DNA from: Apostichopus japonicus
Taxonomy: Eukaryota > Echinodermata > Holothuroidea > Aspidochirotida > Stichopodidae
Reading direction: 5' to 3'
Assembly (NCBI RefSeq): GCF_037975245.1
Contig: NC_092565.1
Span: 13,173,499-13,237,498 of the forward strand
DNA: 64,000 nucleotides
This document shows, in pieces, positions 10,215 through 21,249 of the stretch. The notes below the pieces were generated by a model. That model was not told where the DNA came from. It was given only the letters and a program-made list of their open reading frames with translations, and made no database searches. The position numbers were made by a program, and so were the translations under genes. Numbering within the stretch: position 1 is the stretch's first letter; the number at the start of each line of letters is the position of its first letter.

Positions 10215-11220
10215 CATTTCCACTTAAGTGGAATTGTATTTTACTTAAGCAGAATAGAATTCCACTTAAGAGAAATTGACGAGCAAAAGATATCATTCCA
10301 CTTAAGTGAAATGCATTCCACTTAAGTGGAATTGTATTCCACTTAAGTGAAATAGATGGGCTATTTAGCTTAAGTGGAATTGTATTCCACTTAAGTGGAA
10401 ATGTATTCCACTTAAGTGAAATACAATTCCACTTAAGTGGAATGCATTTCCACTAAAGTGAAATACAATTCCACTTAAGTGGGAGGCATATCCACTTAAG
10501 TGAAATAGAAATGTCCATTTCCACTTAAGAGAAATGGAATTCTACTTAAGGGATATTGAATTCCACTTAAATGGAATACATTTTACTTAAGTGGAATAAC
10601 ATTTCACTTAAGTGGAATGTATTCCACTTAAGTGAAATGTATTCGACTTAAGTCTAATTGCGAGGTAAATGTTAAAAGGGCTTGCCATATGCACGACCTC
10701 TAGCATCACTAATACACAGCTCGATCACTAGACTCGTTATCTATCGATGAAGTGGTGTGTTGCCGGATTTTGTCAAGGTTTTGGTACTACGGGCGAAGGC
10801 TATTGTTTAAGTTTTGCACCCATCGGGAAGTGATAAGAGGGGTGGGGCATAGGGGTTGTGGGGGGTGGGTGGTGGGGCATTTTCACGCAGATTGGAACAA
10901 TCTCAAGAAGTGATAGGTGCGTCCGCCTGCCCCCCCCCCCCCACGCACTACATGATATTCACAGGAGATGTGCTCAATTCTCCAAATAACATGCGGAATT
11001 TATTTTTAGATTCATTGTATGAGTTATGGTACAAGGTTTAGGGTAACAATTAGCATTCAGGTCGGAGTATAACATTTTATCTCTGGATGGCAGTGTTGCA
11101 TCGAAGGACATATGTCTAGTGCAGTTCGCATATAGATCCTGGTCTAACACCGAAATGCATCATGTTCCCGAAGACTCGGTCGAGTTCGAGACCAGCAACA
11201 GTTGGTTTCATAGCACAATT

Positions 11221-11223
<3 letters not shown>

Positions 11224-11269
<46 letters not shown>
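11224..11269. repeat. (TA)n microsatellite
   Basis: An uninterrupted TA dinucleotide run of about 46 bases. Confidence 0.95.
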
Positions 11270-11271
<2 letters not shown>

Positions 11272-12319
11272 TGAGAGAGGAAATATGAAAACGTCGAAAT
11301 GGAGTTGTCGGTGTAAGGGGTAGGGTGAGGCGCAAGCCCCTTCCAAAATCATCGATCCGTCACTGGCTACCCTATGTGTATAATAGGGATCAGCCCTGTA
11401 ATTATGTCACTGTTCTTTTTTCTCTTCCCAGTTGCTTGCCCTTTTTCTACGCCCTCCTTTTCTCCATTTCCTCTATTTCTTCTTTTTCTTTTCCCTTCCT
11501 TCCTCCCCTTCTTTCCCCTCTTTTTCCCTTTTTTCTTCTCTCTTTTTTTCTCGCCTCTATATCTTACCTGAGGGGCACACGCCCCCAACACCCCCTCTGG
11601 ATACGCGTGCCCCCAACGCCTCCCCTGGATACGCGCCTGATCAAGGTGGTCAGAATTTGACCCTAAGTGACCTTTGACCTCTTCATAGAACATTCAGTTC
11701 TTCTACATTTCTGAGCATGAGGATAATCGCAGCTTTGATTTTGATGTCGACAAGGATTTCAGGCTTTTGGCAGCTGATGACTCCAATTTACATTTGACCT
11801 CTTAACAGAACTGCTCAAAGTGTAATGCTCAGTGAGGGGGACCTACCACCTAATTATGACATTTTACCGATGCTACAGATATTCACTAAACTAGACTACA
11901 AGGTTTTTGTATTTTGGCCGCTGATAACCTCAATTGACATAACTTCATAATTTCCATCTGTAAATATGAGAAAATTTTCAACATGATACCCTTGAGAAGG
12001 GCACTTTTGAAAACATGCAAGAGAGAATAAAAAACCCAGTATTTTTAGGTGCAGGGCAGAGATGGTCTTATGGTATTGCAGAAGTATTCAAGACTATGCA
12101 TGAAATAAAGATAGATTTCCCCAGAAAAAAATTCTGACAAACTATTCCTTAAAATTTAGGAGAGCAGTTTTTTCAAGTGTTTTAAGTACAGCTTCCATAA
12201 CAGTGTTCTCTATTATATCTCTTGCTATTTCAAGGAAAAAAAACTGCGTATCTTAGTGCTTCAATATTTACACACATGGTGATACAAAAAAAAGAAGTAG
12301 AAAAGCTTACATATATTTA

Positions 12320-12323
<4 letters not shown>

Positions 12324-12355
<32 letters not shown>
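12324..12355. repeat. (TA)n microsatellite
   Basis: A TA dinucleotide run followed by looser TATACATATA sequence to about 12390. Confidence 0.9.
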
Positions 12356-12362
<7 letters not shown>

Positions 12363-12559
12363 TAAATATTTACATATATATATGTACATATAGATAGGGA
12401 GTACCCTATTCGATTAAGCCCAAAAGGGTTTCTTAGTTGACTTCCTTTCACATTTTTTACTTACTTTTTACCATATTGTCTTGTACACCTTGTAATACTA
12501 TGTGATGAAACAAATAATAATAATAAATATATCTTTTAAGAAGCTGCAACATCGGTGGC

Positions 12560-12777
12560 TCAAAAAGTTTGTGATCCTGAAAGTTTGAGACCGGCAGGTC
12601 TTTCTGGTAGCTGGATCGAATCACTCTCCGATTCTTCTTCAACTTTAGTCCTATTTCTAATCCCTTCGGGGGAAACTTCCATCAGCTTGTCATTTTGGAT
12701 TGATGAAGCGTTCGGCACGTCGCTACCAGAATTGGAACAAACTTTTCTGTCTTCTTCTGCCTTCAGGAGGTTATCGT
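12560..12777 (-). CDS. Possible alternative last exon of the host gene
   Basis: Directly after the TAA that ends the 12818-13011 exon, the same frame stays open to a TGA at 12560-12562. The encoded text is acidic and Ser-rich (DNLLKAEEDRK, VEEESESDSIQLPERP), like the preceding exon, and both contain QLPERP. An acceptor GGCTTACCAG lies before 12777, and splicing there is in phase with the 17191 donor. This could be an alternative C-terminus, or the rest of one exon interrupted by a nonsense codon. A plain 3' UTR is less likely given the composition. Confidence 0.5.
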
Positions 12778-12817
12778 CTGGTAAGCCTTTCCTGATCTGG
12801 TAAGAGTTAGACTGTAC

Positions 12818-13011
12818 TTAACTCGGAGGTGAGATGGAGGCTTTCATGTCCATAATGAGACTAGAGTAGGGATCTGAATCGGCTACAGGGGCTTGGGATT
12901 CCAATTTATTGTCTCTGTCTGATGTTTCGTCATCTTCCCAAGTCTCTTCCAAATTTAAGTCTTCTGGAGGTCTCTCGGGGAGCTGTTCCATGGTGGACAC
13001 CATAGGTGGTT
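12818..13011 (-). CDS. Host gene, terminal exon (acidic tail)
   Basis: A pyrimidine-rich tract and acceptor (TTTCTTTCATACTC...TATGGACAG) precede the exon at 13011. It enters in phase 1, which matches the exit of exon 17191-17311. The frame encodes an acidic, proline- and serine-containing tail (TMEQLPERPPEDLNLEE, WEDDETSDRDN, DSDPYSSLIMD) ending ISPPS and TAA at 12818-12820. I do not recognise the family. The exon adjoins an unusual open continuation of the same frame. Confidence 0.75.
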
Positions 13012-16000
13012 CTGTCCATAAAAGAGTATGAAAGAAAATTACTAGATAGGAATACACAAGCCATGTAGACGTAAGAACTCTGCATAAAGTGTAGATCATG
13101 CATGTTACATTTGAAGACTCGAATAAGTCAACGATAGCCAATAATTTTAAGGGCGAAAACGGATTGCTTTGGGTGATAGGAGGGGGTGGGGGATTAACAC
13201 TTTCTTGGTGGGAGGGAGTCAGAGCCACAGACAGAGATCTAAGAACATTTAATGATTTCCCTAACTTATGTTTTGTCAGAAATGTCAATTTTTTTTTTTA
13301 TATTTATAAACCATCTACTAGTGAAATGTCTAGTATTGTTGTATCAACTACAGTAGTTACAGAATATTATTATAAAATGGAAAAAGAAATGTAAAAGTTT
13401 TTGATTGCAATAGATTTACAAGCTATATTACAATGGAAAGACATGAAGGAAAAATTCATAAAAAAGATGACTTCAGAAATAAGTTTAACAAACCTCAGTT
13501 AATTTGTTGTGAACGGTTGAAAAACAGTGCTTCTAGACCAGGCTGGATTTTTTATGCCACTTTTAATTTGTAACGGAACGACCCATTAATTTGCCGAGGT
13601 TCATCGGTTTAGAGTGACAAGACTATTTAGTCTAATACTTTAACCATTTAGCTGAGTTCCTTAGATCCAGCAAAAAATCACAAAAAGATATTTACCTGTC
13701 TCAAATGACATGTTTACAGTGGTAGTACAAATTTGTCAACTCTTGGATAGATGGTGTTGAATTTTCTTTCAATGGGTGCAAGGGTGTTGTTGTTTTAATA
13801 TCAAGTTAAAGGAACATGCTTTGGTTGAGTGAGAATTTATGTAAAGCAATGGGTTAACAAAACTTAACCTTAAAGCCTGTTCTAGAAGAGCTGATAACAT
13901 CATCAAGTTAGCCTTTAAAGGAACATATTGGAGGTTTAGCATATTTTAACAGTGAATAGCTTGGAACTGGATCAGCAGTGTGTGAGTGTAAAATCTCAAA
14001 TTAACCTTGTTCTGGTGGACTACAACATTATTGTGTCTAAAATTCAGCCTACATTTTTCATTTAGGTAGATACTGAAGAAGTGACGGATATGAAGTCATG
14101 CTGTCGAGGAAGGAAACATTTCTTTTACAGTTTTATTAATTCTCATTCTCATTTCATTATCTGACAATAACACGGATGGAGAAATGTACTACATCTCAAA
14201 CCTGCACATAATAAGAAAGCAAAGCCAGAATATTAAACTGGAGGGTGGAGTGGAGGCAATAAGTAAGTGTTTACTATTTTGAATACATGTGCTGAAAGTT
14301 TCTCCATTTTGTTTATCATTATATTGATGATAACACTAGAGTTTCTGTTAATGGAAAAAAAATGCCCAGTATCTTTGCACTTGTGTAGCAAGTCAGTCAA
14401 TTTCATAGCAAGATTCGCTCGGGTAAATGGAGCAACAGAGTTCCGAGTGGGTTTAGTGGTACTGGATATGTGTTTTGGTGGGGTTACAGACAAAATCTAA
14501 GAGATGGGGAATCTAGGTCCCACCCCTGGCTGCATCCAAACAGCAAAATACTAAGTAACTAGGTGTTAATTTACACATAAATAACAGGTCTTTAATTGAG
14601 ATGGAGGACAACACACAATAACTGCAATGTTCCTAAATATTCCACTAAAACCTGCCCCCACTCCCTCTCCCATCCTCCCAGACCAATTCTCTCTTAGTCT
14701 CATTACGTGTAGGGTTTCCAGAAAGATCTGGCCTGACCCGGCGTTAATTTTGTTACAACCTTTTTCAAGATTTTCCTCTAAATATATTTATATTTATATC
14801 TCTGGGTTTATAGGAAAAGATTATCACTGCACAGAACAAAGCCTTAATTGTCAAAACAAACGTGACACAATGCACATACAATTTAAGGGAAACCCCCCCT
14901 CCCCCCCCAAAAAAAAATAATGCACAGTAGCATATGGCAAAACTTATGGCAGGTATAATATTGTTTCCAATACACTAGTAACTGCACAGCTACTTTGATG
15001 ATGGGGAAAAGGGCAATTTGATTTGCGTGAATACTTATTCAGTTCTAGGAAAAAAGGAACGAGCTTGTTATCCTTACAATATTCACCCAAAAAAATACTT
15101 TACACTAAATCTGAGGACGAAGTAAATAAACTTGATGTATTCTTTATGTCACAGCAGATAATAGTCCCTATTGTATTGCCTTATGTATCCTTGAGTGACT
15201 CTGAATGGCAAAAGCTAGATTGAACCTGACTTGAAGGTAGTAGCTTTATCCCTTTGTGTCCTGCATATTTGTCTTGTTTTGTGTTATGTATTGTTTTGAG
15301 CAGTACATGGTATGCATTCATTACAGAGTTGGAGAATATTCCACACTTGACTCCCAGGGTTTGAAAGGTACAGTTGTACAAGACTGGCTGTGTCCTCTGT
15401 GGGCGTGGTGTGTGGTTATTATTGCTGTTGTGGTAAGACCCTGTGAGGGCACTAAGTTGTATTCAGGCTTGTTGAGATGCTTGAAGCTTAGCCTGCGAGG
15501 CCAACATTTTATATGCAAAGAAACATATATTATTTATTGTCACCACCTGAGTTAATTTGACCAGTAACCAGTTCTGTGTGGATGTATCGTGGCGCCAGTC
15601 TGTACCTGGAGAGCAAGTCAAAGCCCAGTGAAGTAATAAGTCACATTATTTATCCTTGTTATGTGGGTAATGATGTTTCAAGGTATTAGAATTATTTATT
15701 CTATTCATTGCTTATTGAAGTGTCACTGTTATTGTGGGGGTTTGTATCCTGACCTAGGTAACTTTGGCTCTAGCCTAGGGGATATGTCAATAATACTTAG
15801 TAATATGTGTTACAAGATAATGCAATCAGGGATCACTTTAGAGAGGAGAATTGTGTCTTGGGGTATGGCATGATATTTTAGATACAGAGATTATGTTCTA
15901 GAATAATCCTGGCCATTGAAGCTGCCCTAGGGGTAGAGATAGTATGTATATAGTAAGTGTTGTATTGGAGCAGTTAGTGGGGGCATTATAGAATTGGGAA

Positions 16001-17190
16001 CCTTGTGATTATTTAGGGCTTGGTGGTGGGTTTATGTAATTATTTATATTATTATGTGTTATGCATTTTCAATATCCCAAAGGGAAATTCACATCTGCAG
16101 GAAGATTCACTGTGGTTAGGGTTCGTCTTACAAATACCATTGGGATAATTCCAGAGCATGTATTTAGACAAAATACTAGTTAACGTATTTTGTACCCTGC
16201 AGTTCTTGACAATCATCAGCGGAGCAAGAGAGACAAGGGGTGCTGGCCTAAAGAGAAAGTGGCCCAAAAGACGGGAGTTGGTGAAACAGTGACAGCGACC
16301 TGAGGCTTACCGAACTTTTGGATTGAAATTGTCATTTGAAGACGTGAAAAGAGATTTCTAGAATTAATTTCTAGAATTTCCTAATGCTATAATTCTAGTA
16401 TTCCCTAATTTGTGATTTATATGAAGGGTGTAATTTCATGAAGGGGTGTTTCAGTCGGTAATTGTATCACTATATTTTTCTGTTCTATACACCCACATGT
16501 CCGAGTTCTATATGAACAGGTGTTTCAGTCGGTAATTGTATCACTATATTTTCTGTTCTATACATGTCCGAGTTCTTTATTGAGTCAAGTACCTAGCTGT
16601 TATCCTCGCCTTAATTAACAAAGTTAGCATCATTCCTGTGTTGGTCAGGGGAACAGTGACACTTTAACCTTCGGAAAATTCCACTCTCCTCAACTCTGTT
16701 GTACTACATCGCCTTCGGTAAGACTGAATATTACTAAGTGATATTCCATCACGGTTAGGGATACTTCTTTCTGGGGGTGGGGTGGGGATGGCGGGGACAA
16801 AAAATTTAACAACTGCACTCATTCAATACAAAAACTTGGTATCAATTCCATATAAGTTAGGTAACATTCTCGCTTGTGAACTAACATAAATAGAACATTT
16901 TAACCAAATTTAAACGTCCCTGATTTATGCTTGACACTCCTGCTAAACGCGCTTGGGTTTATTTAGCAGCGAAGTAAATCTTTGTACGCAAGACAGACTC
17001 ATTGGTTAGTTTTGAAATTCATTCCAACTTTCTTCGCACATGACCATATCTGTGACCTGCTCGCAAACAATAGTCCTACAACCCATTGTCTCCAGCAAAC
17101 TGCTACCAATAATTTTATACAATGCGAGCATCATATCCATCTTGTACTCTCAACGTACCAAACCCAAAAGGAAGAAACTTGAAAATGTAC
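13012..17190. other. Host gene intron
   Basis: No further exon with both splice sites and matching phase was found. It has a tandem duplication of about 74 bp near 16446-16575 (GTGTTTCAGTCGGTAATTGT twice) and C-rich runs near 14895. A short segment ending 13699 reads MSFETG before a GTAAATATC donor and could be an alternative first exon, but the evidence is thin. Confidence 0.5.
16446..16575. repeat. Tandem duplication, ~74 bp
   Basis: Two successive copies share GTGTTTCAGTCGGTAATTGT, TATCACTATATTTT, CTGTTCTATACA and ATGTCCGAGTTCT, differing by a short CACCCA insertion. Confidence 0.85.
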
Positions 17191-17311
17191 CTGGCTCTTC
17201 CTCCTTCTGTACGGCTTTATGAGATTGAACGACCCTTTGACCTAGCATCTTGATCTCTGCTAACAGTATCTTCACGGAATCCTCTGATTTTACTACGCTG
17301 TCCTTCAACGT
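17191..17311 (-). CDS. Host gene exon (helical, coiled-coil-like)
   Basis: The acceptor CTTCTTTCTGCTTAG precedes 17311 and the donor CCAG/GTACATTTTC follows 17191. The frame enters at phase 0 and exits at phase 1 over 121 nt. It encodes TLKDSVVKSEDSVKILLAEI followed by KMLGQRVVQSHKAV and an acidic end (KEEEP). Hydrophobic residues recur at heptad-like spacing, suggesting a short amphipathic or coiled-coil helix. Both neighbours agree in phase, which supports a real exon. Confidence 0.82.
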
Positions 17312-18344
17312 CTAAGCAGAAAGAAGATGGATTAATAATCAATCATGCAAATATGGATTATTATACAACACCTAATTGTAGTCTGGTCATTTGATTGGTC
17401 AATTGCTCGTTGATTGCATGCAAAATTCGCTCTATTCCACTCTATGAAATAGAACCATGAGTCATACTTTTTTGGTAGCACTTTTTCAATGGTAAGAGAG
17501 CAGAGAAACCTGTCTGTTCAAAACAATCTGTTGCATGAGTGCATTTTACCCATCTTAATATAATATGTTGTATAAAACAAATAATGAATGGTTTCCATTC
17601 GTGCAATAGTGCAAATATTTCATTCGTTGAAAGATGTAATTTGTTCCATTCAACTCGGCTGCGCCTTGTTGAATGGAACATTCCATCTTTCAACTCATGA
17701 AATATTTGCACTATTGCACTCATAACCATTCAATATATGTATAATAATCAATCATGCAAATATGGATTAATAATCAATCACTCAAAGATGGATTAGTAAT
17801 CAATCACGCAAAGATGCATTAATAATCATTGTTGCTTACAGATTTCTCTTTTGTTATACAACCCACAGGGGAAATGAATTCCACCCCACCAAGATGGGGA
17901 ATATTTTCACTTTCATTAAATGACGTGTTAACTTTTTCCCCATAAGGTCTGTTCATACCACCGTCTCTTATGCTATTGTCGCATTACAGAGCAGACGTCA
18001 CTTACTCTCTTCGTTGGGATCTGGGTAGGAGTTGAAATTTTAGCCCCAATGAATGAGCTGGAGCTTGTGGATTAAACACCAAATGTTTCATCCCCTACAG
18101 CAGTGGGTAGTTTCACTCAACATTCTATTAAAACGAAATGTAGTGTAAGCAATGAAACTTGAAATTTTCAACATGTTACATGATGTTGCATGTTAGTCGC
18201 AATTTAACCTTGCATCTCATGATATTAAACAATAACATGTTAGGACAGCCCTTGAACAAAGCAATTAAACGTACATTAAACTAATGAAACTATACTCAAA
18301 TTGACAGTTGAATGATCCATTAATTAATAGTTTTGTCACCTCAC
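17312..18344. other. Host gene intron with hairpin insertion
   Basis: This intron contains the long inverted repeat at 17587-17735, flanked by direct repeats at 17332-17360 and 17743-17770, and further degenerate copies of the same TAATCAATCA word to about 17830. No other coding signal is seen. Confidence 0.6.
17587..17735. repeat. Long hairpin (foldback MITE-like)
   Basis: The left arm (17587-17655) and right arm (17667-17735) are imperfect reverse complements: GTGCAATAGTGCAAATATTT versus AAATATTTGCACTATTGCAC, and TGTTCCATTCAAC versus GTTGAATGGAACA, around an ~11-nt GC-rich loop. The words TTAATAATCAATCATGCAAA stand outside on both sides (about 17332 and 17743), as a long direct repeat rather than a short TSD. 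Confidence 0.85.
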
Positions 18345-18429
18345 CTTCATTCTGCCATGGATTGCTTCATTAGTCATCTTAATTCCTTGCATACCTTGAA
18401 GGTAGCCATCTTTATCAATCATATCTCTC
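18345..18429 (-). CDS. Host gene exon
   Basis: The acceptor AGGCAAGTTTCAG lies before 18429, and the donor ATGAAG/GTGAGGTG follows 18345. It enters in phase 2, completing an AAG codon with the preceding exon, and exits in phase 0 over 85 nt. It encodes RDMIDKDGYLQGMQGIKMTN then EAIHGRMK. An alternative acceptor 11 nt upstream would be out of phase with exon 19674-19805. The family is not recognised. Confidence 0.78.
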
Positions 18430-19673
18430 CTGAAACTTGCCTAATAAACTCCCTTGTTATGGGATCTTAGCATCTATTACTATTAAAACATAAGACAAGA
18501 TGGCAATCTATGGTACTCATCTCTTTTATGATGGAATGGATCTACAATGAACTTTGACCTTGACCCTAAACAACTGCAGAAGTTCTAATTTAAAATTTGT
18601 CTCATTATAGTCAACATATTTGTGGTTTAATGACTTTTTCCAACATGCTGACAAGCAGAAAATGGCTACACTTTCTGGGTATTTGACCTTCCACCTATGA
18701 CATTTAGACAATCACCAAAGATCAAGTTTACAGTACATGGTCAGGCACCTACCCACCAAGTTTGAACCTGATCGGACTAACAGTCTAGGACACACTCTTT
18801 TGCACAATTTAGACCAATTTTAACTTTAACTCAATTGACCTGTTAACTACAAGCCTTAACAGCTAAATCTGTCTTGTTTTAAACTTTTTCTCTTCATTCT
18901 CTACATATAATGTCGTTTAATGCCTTTGTCCAACAAGTTGGCATGCAGAAAATGGCTAAAAACTAATTTTTAGATTTCTTGACCTTCGACCTCTTTGACG
19001 TCATCAATCACAAAGGCATGAGTTAACATGGTCAGGCACCCACCCACCAAGCTTGAACTCAACAGGACTTGGGGTCTAGGAGGAGTTTGCGACATACTTA
19101 GTTTTGCTCACTCACTCACGAACACAGACATACACACGCACACTCACTCACATTTTTGATGTGGGGTGAAGTACAATATCTCATCTCCCTATTCATTACA
19201 TGAAGGGAGATGAGATCAAAACAAACTCAACACAAGGTCACAAACAGTTCTGCTTTGCAGCAAGAAATAGATAGTGGTCTACTTTAAAATGCACTGTGCA
19301 GTTTTCAGTACAGTCAACTGTTTATATTGTAAATTTAAAAATCATATCGTTTAAGCAGCTTATTATAGCCGCCCACCCCTCCACTCACCCCCACCCCAAA
19401 TCGAGTTCTATTAACCTTCCCAATCCTTTACAACTTGAGATAGTTTAAAATGTCGTTACAAAGACATAGCGTTACCTTTCAACAAGTTACATTTATGGTA
19501 AGTAAACATTCAGTTTGGGATTATCCAATAACTTGTCTCAATACACTGCATTTACTTTTCCCAGTCAGTTTCTTATTTTTGAATTGTTTTACAAAAGAAA
19601 AAAACATAGATAATATGTTGCCAGCTGACAAAACCTTGCTTAAAATAAAACATGTTTAGAGAGTGAAACTTAC
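18430..19673. other. Host gene intron with tandem repeat
   Basis: It contains two diverged copies (about 18548-18800 and 18840-19105) sharing AACAxxxTGxCAxGCAGAAAATGGCTA, TTGACCTTCxACCT and CATGGTCAGGCACC.ACCCACCAAG, followed by a CACTCACTCA-rich stretch (19105-19155). These words resemble an ancient dispersed repeat. No coding exon was recognised. Confidence 0.55.
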
Positions 19674-19805
19674 TTATGACTGGTTAAAATGTCCCTGTAA
19701 CTATCGCTACCACTGGACTCCGTGTTCAGAGATGAGCCATGCTTGTACTCGGACTGAGCCATATCTCCTAAATTTTCTACAGCCACTTTTTGTGGGGAGA
19801 ATAAA
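19674..19805 (-). CDS. Host gene exon (Ser-rich)
   Basis: A strong acceptor (CTCTTTTCTTTCATCTTCCG followed by CTGCAG) lies before 19805, and a consensus donor GTAAGTTT follows 19674. Entry and exit are both phase 2 over 132 nt. The encoded segment starts LFSPQKVAVENLGDMAQSEY and continues with a Ser-rich, polar part (SSLNTESSGSDSYRDILTSH). It links in phase to 37829-37913 upstream and 18345-18429 downstream. Confidence 0.8.
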
Positions 19806-20866
19806 CTGCAGCGGAAGATGAAAGAAAAGAGGACCAACAATGTAGACAGACAGAGGGTGAAAGAAGAACAAACAAAACACACTCAATGAACGTAAAAATA
19901 TGTACATCAGGAAGCAGGTGGATGGCAAAATACCTCATGCGGTAATGAGCTTAAAAATCATCCATCACTGATAGCAACAACTGCGGTATGCCTTTTAACC
20001 CTTTCAATGCCTTAGGTGCCCTCTTGATCATCCTACAACTTTATCATCTAAGTCAGGGCTCTAAGATTGTCCAAAACTCCAGCGAAATTTGTGCCAAGAG
20101 CCAGTAAATATTGAGCAGCTGCAGGAAATGTTAAGGTTTTGATGTACAGTTTTCAAAAAACCACTGAAAAAAAAAGTTGCTCTTAAAATTCTGTCTATTC
20201 TACATGTTTTTTCTCACTCTGGAAACCATGCCTCTTGGTGCCTTTTCACAAGTGTATGTAAATAGCCTTGTTTTCCTACTAAAACTACAAAGTTGCCGTA
20301 GTGCCCCTGCTATCTCAATGAAAATCAAAGACAATTTCTAATTCTCTCCCTCAAAATAGTGGCTGTGCCCCTCAGGATTCTTAATGAGAGTACATTAATA
20401 AACTGGGTACTTAGGTAAAAACTGCTATTGCTGAATCAAGGCACCAAACTGCATTAAATAAAAGCTTTCAATTTTATAAATATCTCTGCATCCTACCCTG
20501 TTGGTTTCTGTTACAGCTTATTGTTGCTCCATTTACTGATACTGTTTATATGATAAACTACTTATTATCAACTTTTGTTTTCCAAAATATTCTGTTTTGA
20601 TTATTCTTGTGTGCAATTACTCCACCGTAATGTTCAACTACAGTAGTAGCAGTGTGGTCTAACAGTTGAATGTTAAATGGATTCCAGAGGGGTGAGAAAG
20701 GTAGGGATTTGGGATGGGTACAGTGACAGGACTCACAGGAGTAAGGATTGGGGAGTACAACAATTACAGCCCATCATATATGGAGGGACTACGCCTACTT
20801 GCGTAAAGAAATATGTTTGTCCAGACGAAGAACAGATTTATCCTCTAAACTTGACAAAAACATATA

Positions 20867-20940
<74 letters not shown>

Positions 20941-20957
20941 TATATATATATGTATGG
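19806..20957. other. Intron sequence, no gene
   Basis: A+T-rich intron with a long TA run at its end (20862-20951). No exon with convincing splice signals on either strand. Confidence 0.5.
20862..20951. repeat. (TA)n microsatellite
   Basis: About 90 bases of TA dinucleotides with small interruptions (TGTA, AAATA), immediately before the Penelope-like element. Confidence 0.95.
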
Positions 20958-21008
20958 TAGTTCGTGGAATAGCGACCCATACTTTATTACAGATCAGTAC
21001 GCCTGACG

Positions 21009-21054
21009 ATTGCTGTACAACTACTTGTACAAGAGTGAAACTCTGATTAGCAAT
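21009..21054 (+). promoter_or_regulatory. Three-way RNA structure in the Penelope leader
   Basis: ATTGCT (21009-21014) pairs with AGCAAT (21049-21054). Inside are two hairpins: GTACAA-CTAC-TTGTAC (21015-21030) and AGAGT-GAA-ACTCT (21032-21044). It directly follows CTGACG, a word often found at this place in Penelope-like elements. I could not fit a complete hammerhead ribozyme core. Confidence 0.55.
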
Positions 21055-21249
21055 GGACTCTTAATAATTTAATGTTTATTACAATATATATATATCAATA
21101 TATATATATCATGCTCTACTTCGGTATTGAGCCCTCTCACCGTTGATAGTATTTTAGCTATATTTTATAGTTTGGCTCCTGAACCTCGGTTGAGCACTCT
21201 ACTTACTAACAGCAGTACATGCTTTTACAGCTTAGTATGGAATGATACA

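Larger units (their letters stand above)
4794..10687. mobile_element. TIR element D with CACTTAAGTG palindrome arrays
   Basis: The termini match in inverted orientation for over 60 bp. The left begins TGGCAAGCCGTTTTAACATT at 4794; the right is its near-exact complement ending at 10687. Both are flanked by TA (4792-4793, 10688-10689). Inside each end is an array of ~22-bp units with a palindromic CACTTAAGTG core, about 14 copies at 4830-5128 and about 20 at 10215-10655. A further copy (CATTTAAGTG) sits near 9693. The centre was later interrupted by LINE1. Without LINE1 the element would be roughly 1.3 kb. I see no transposase. Confidence 0.8.
10688..12559. other. Intergenic with microsatellites
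   Basis: No gene is visible. The contents are poly-C/G runs near 10855-10945, an AT dinucleotide run (11224-11269), a pyrimidine-rich run (11410-11560), a GC-rich MITE-like patch with GGGGCACACGCCCCC (11573-11587), TTTGACCTC words around 11650-11810, and a second AT run (12324-12355). The part nearest 12560 is probably the 3' flank or 3' UTR of the minus-strand host gene; no clear polyadenylation signal was found. Confidence 0.45.

Noticed and set aside
11116-11352. ORFs translating as YIYIYI around the TA run, also at 20677-20980
   Set aside because: Products of the TA microsatellites.
11325-11693. ORFs in the pyrimidine-rich stretch
   Set aside because: Low-complexity CT/GA sequence open in several frames at once.
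13699-13725. ATG with a GTAAATATC donor (MSFETG) as alternative first exon of the host gene
   Set aside because: Phase fits the last exon, but one in three random cases would, and there is no promoter evidence.
21001-21060. Hammerhead ribozyme in the Penelope-like leader (CTGACGA...GAAA)
   Set aside because: The bases after CTGACGA and before GAAA do not form stem II, and no suitable cleavage site with stems I and III was found.
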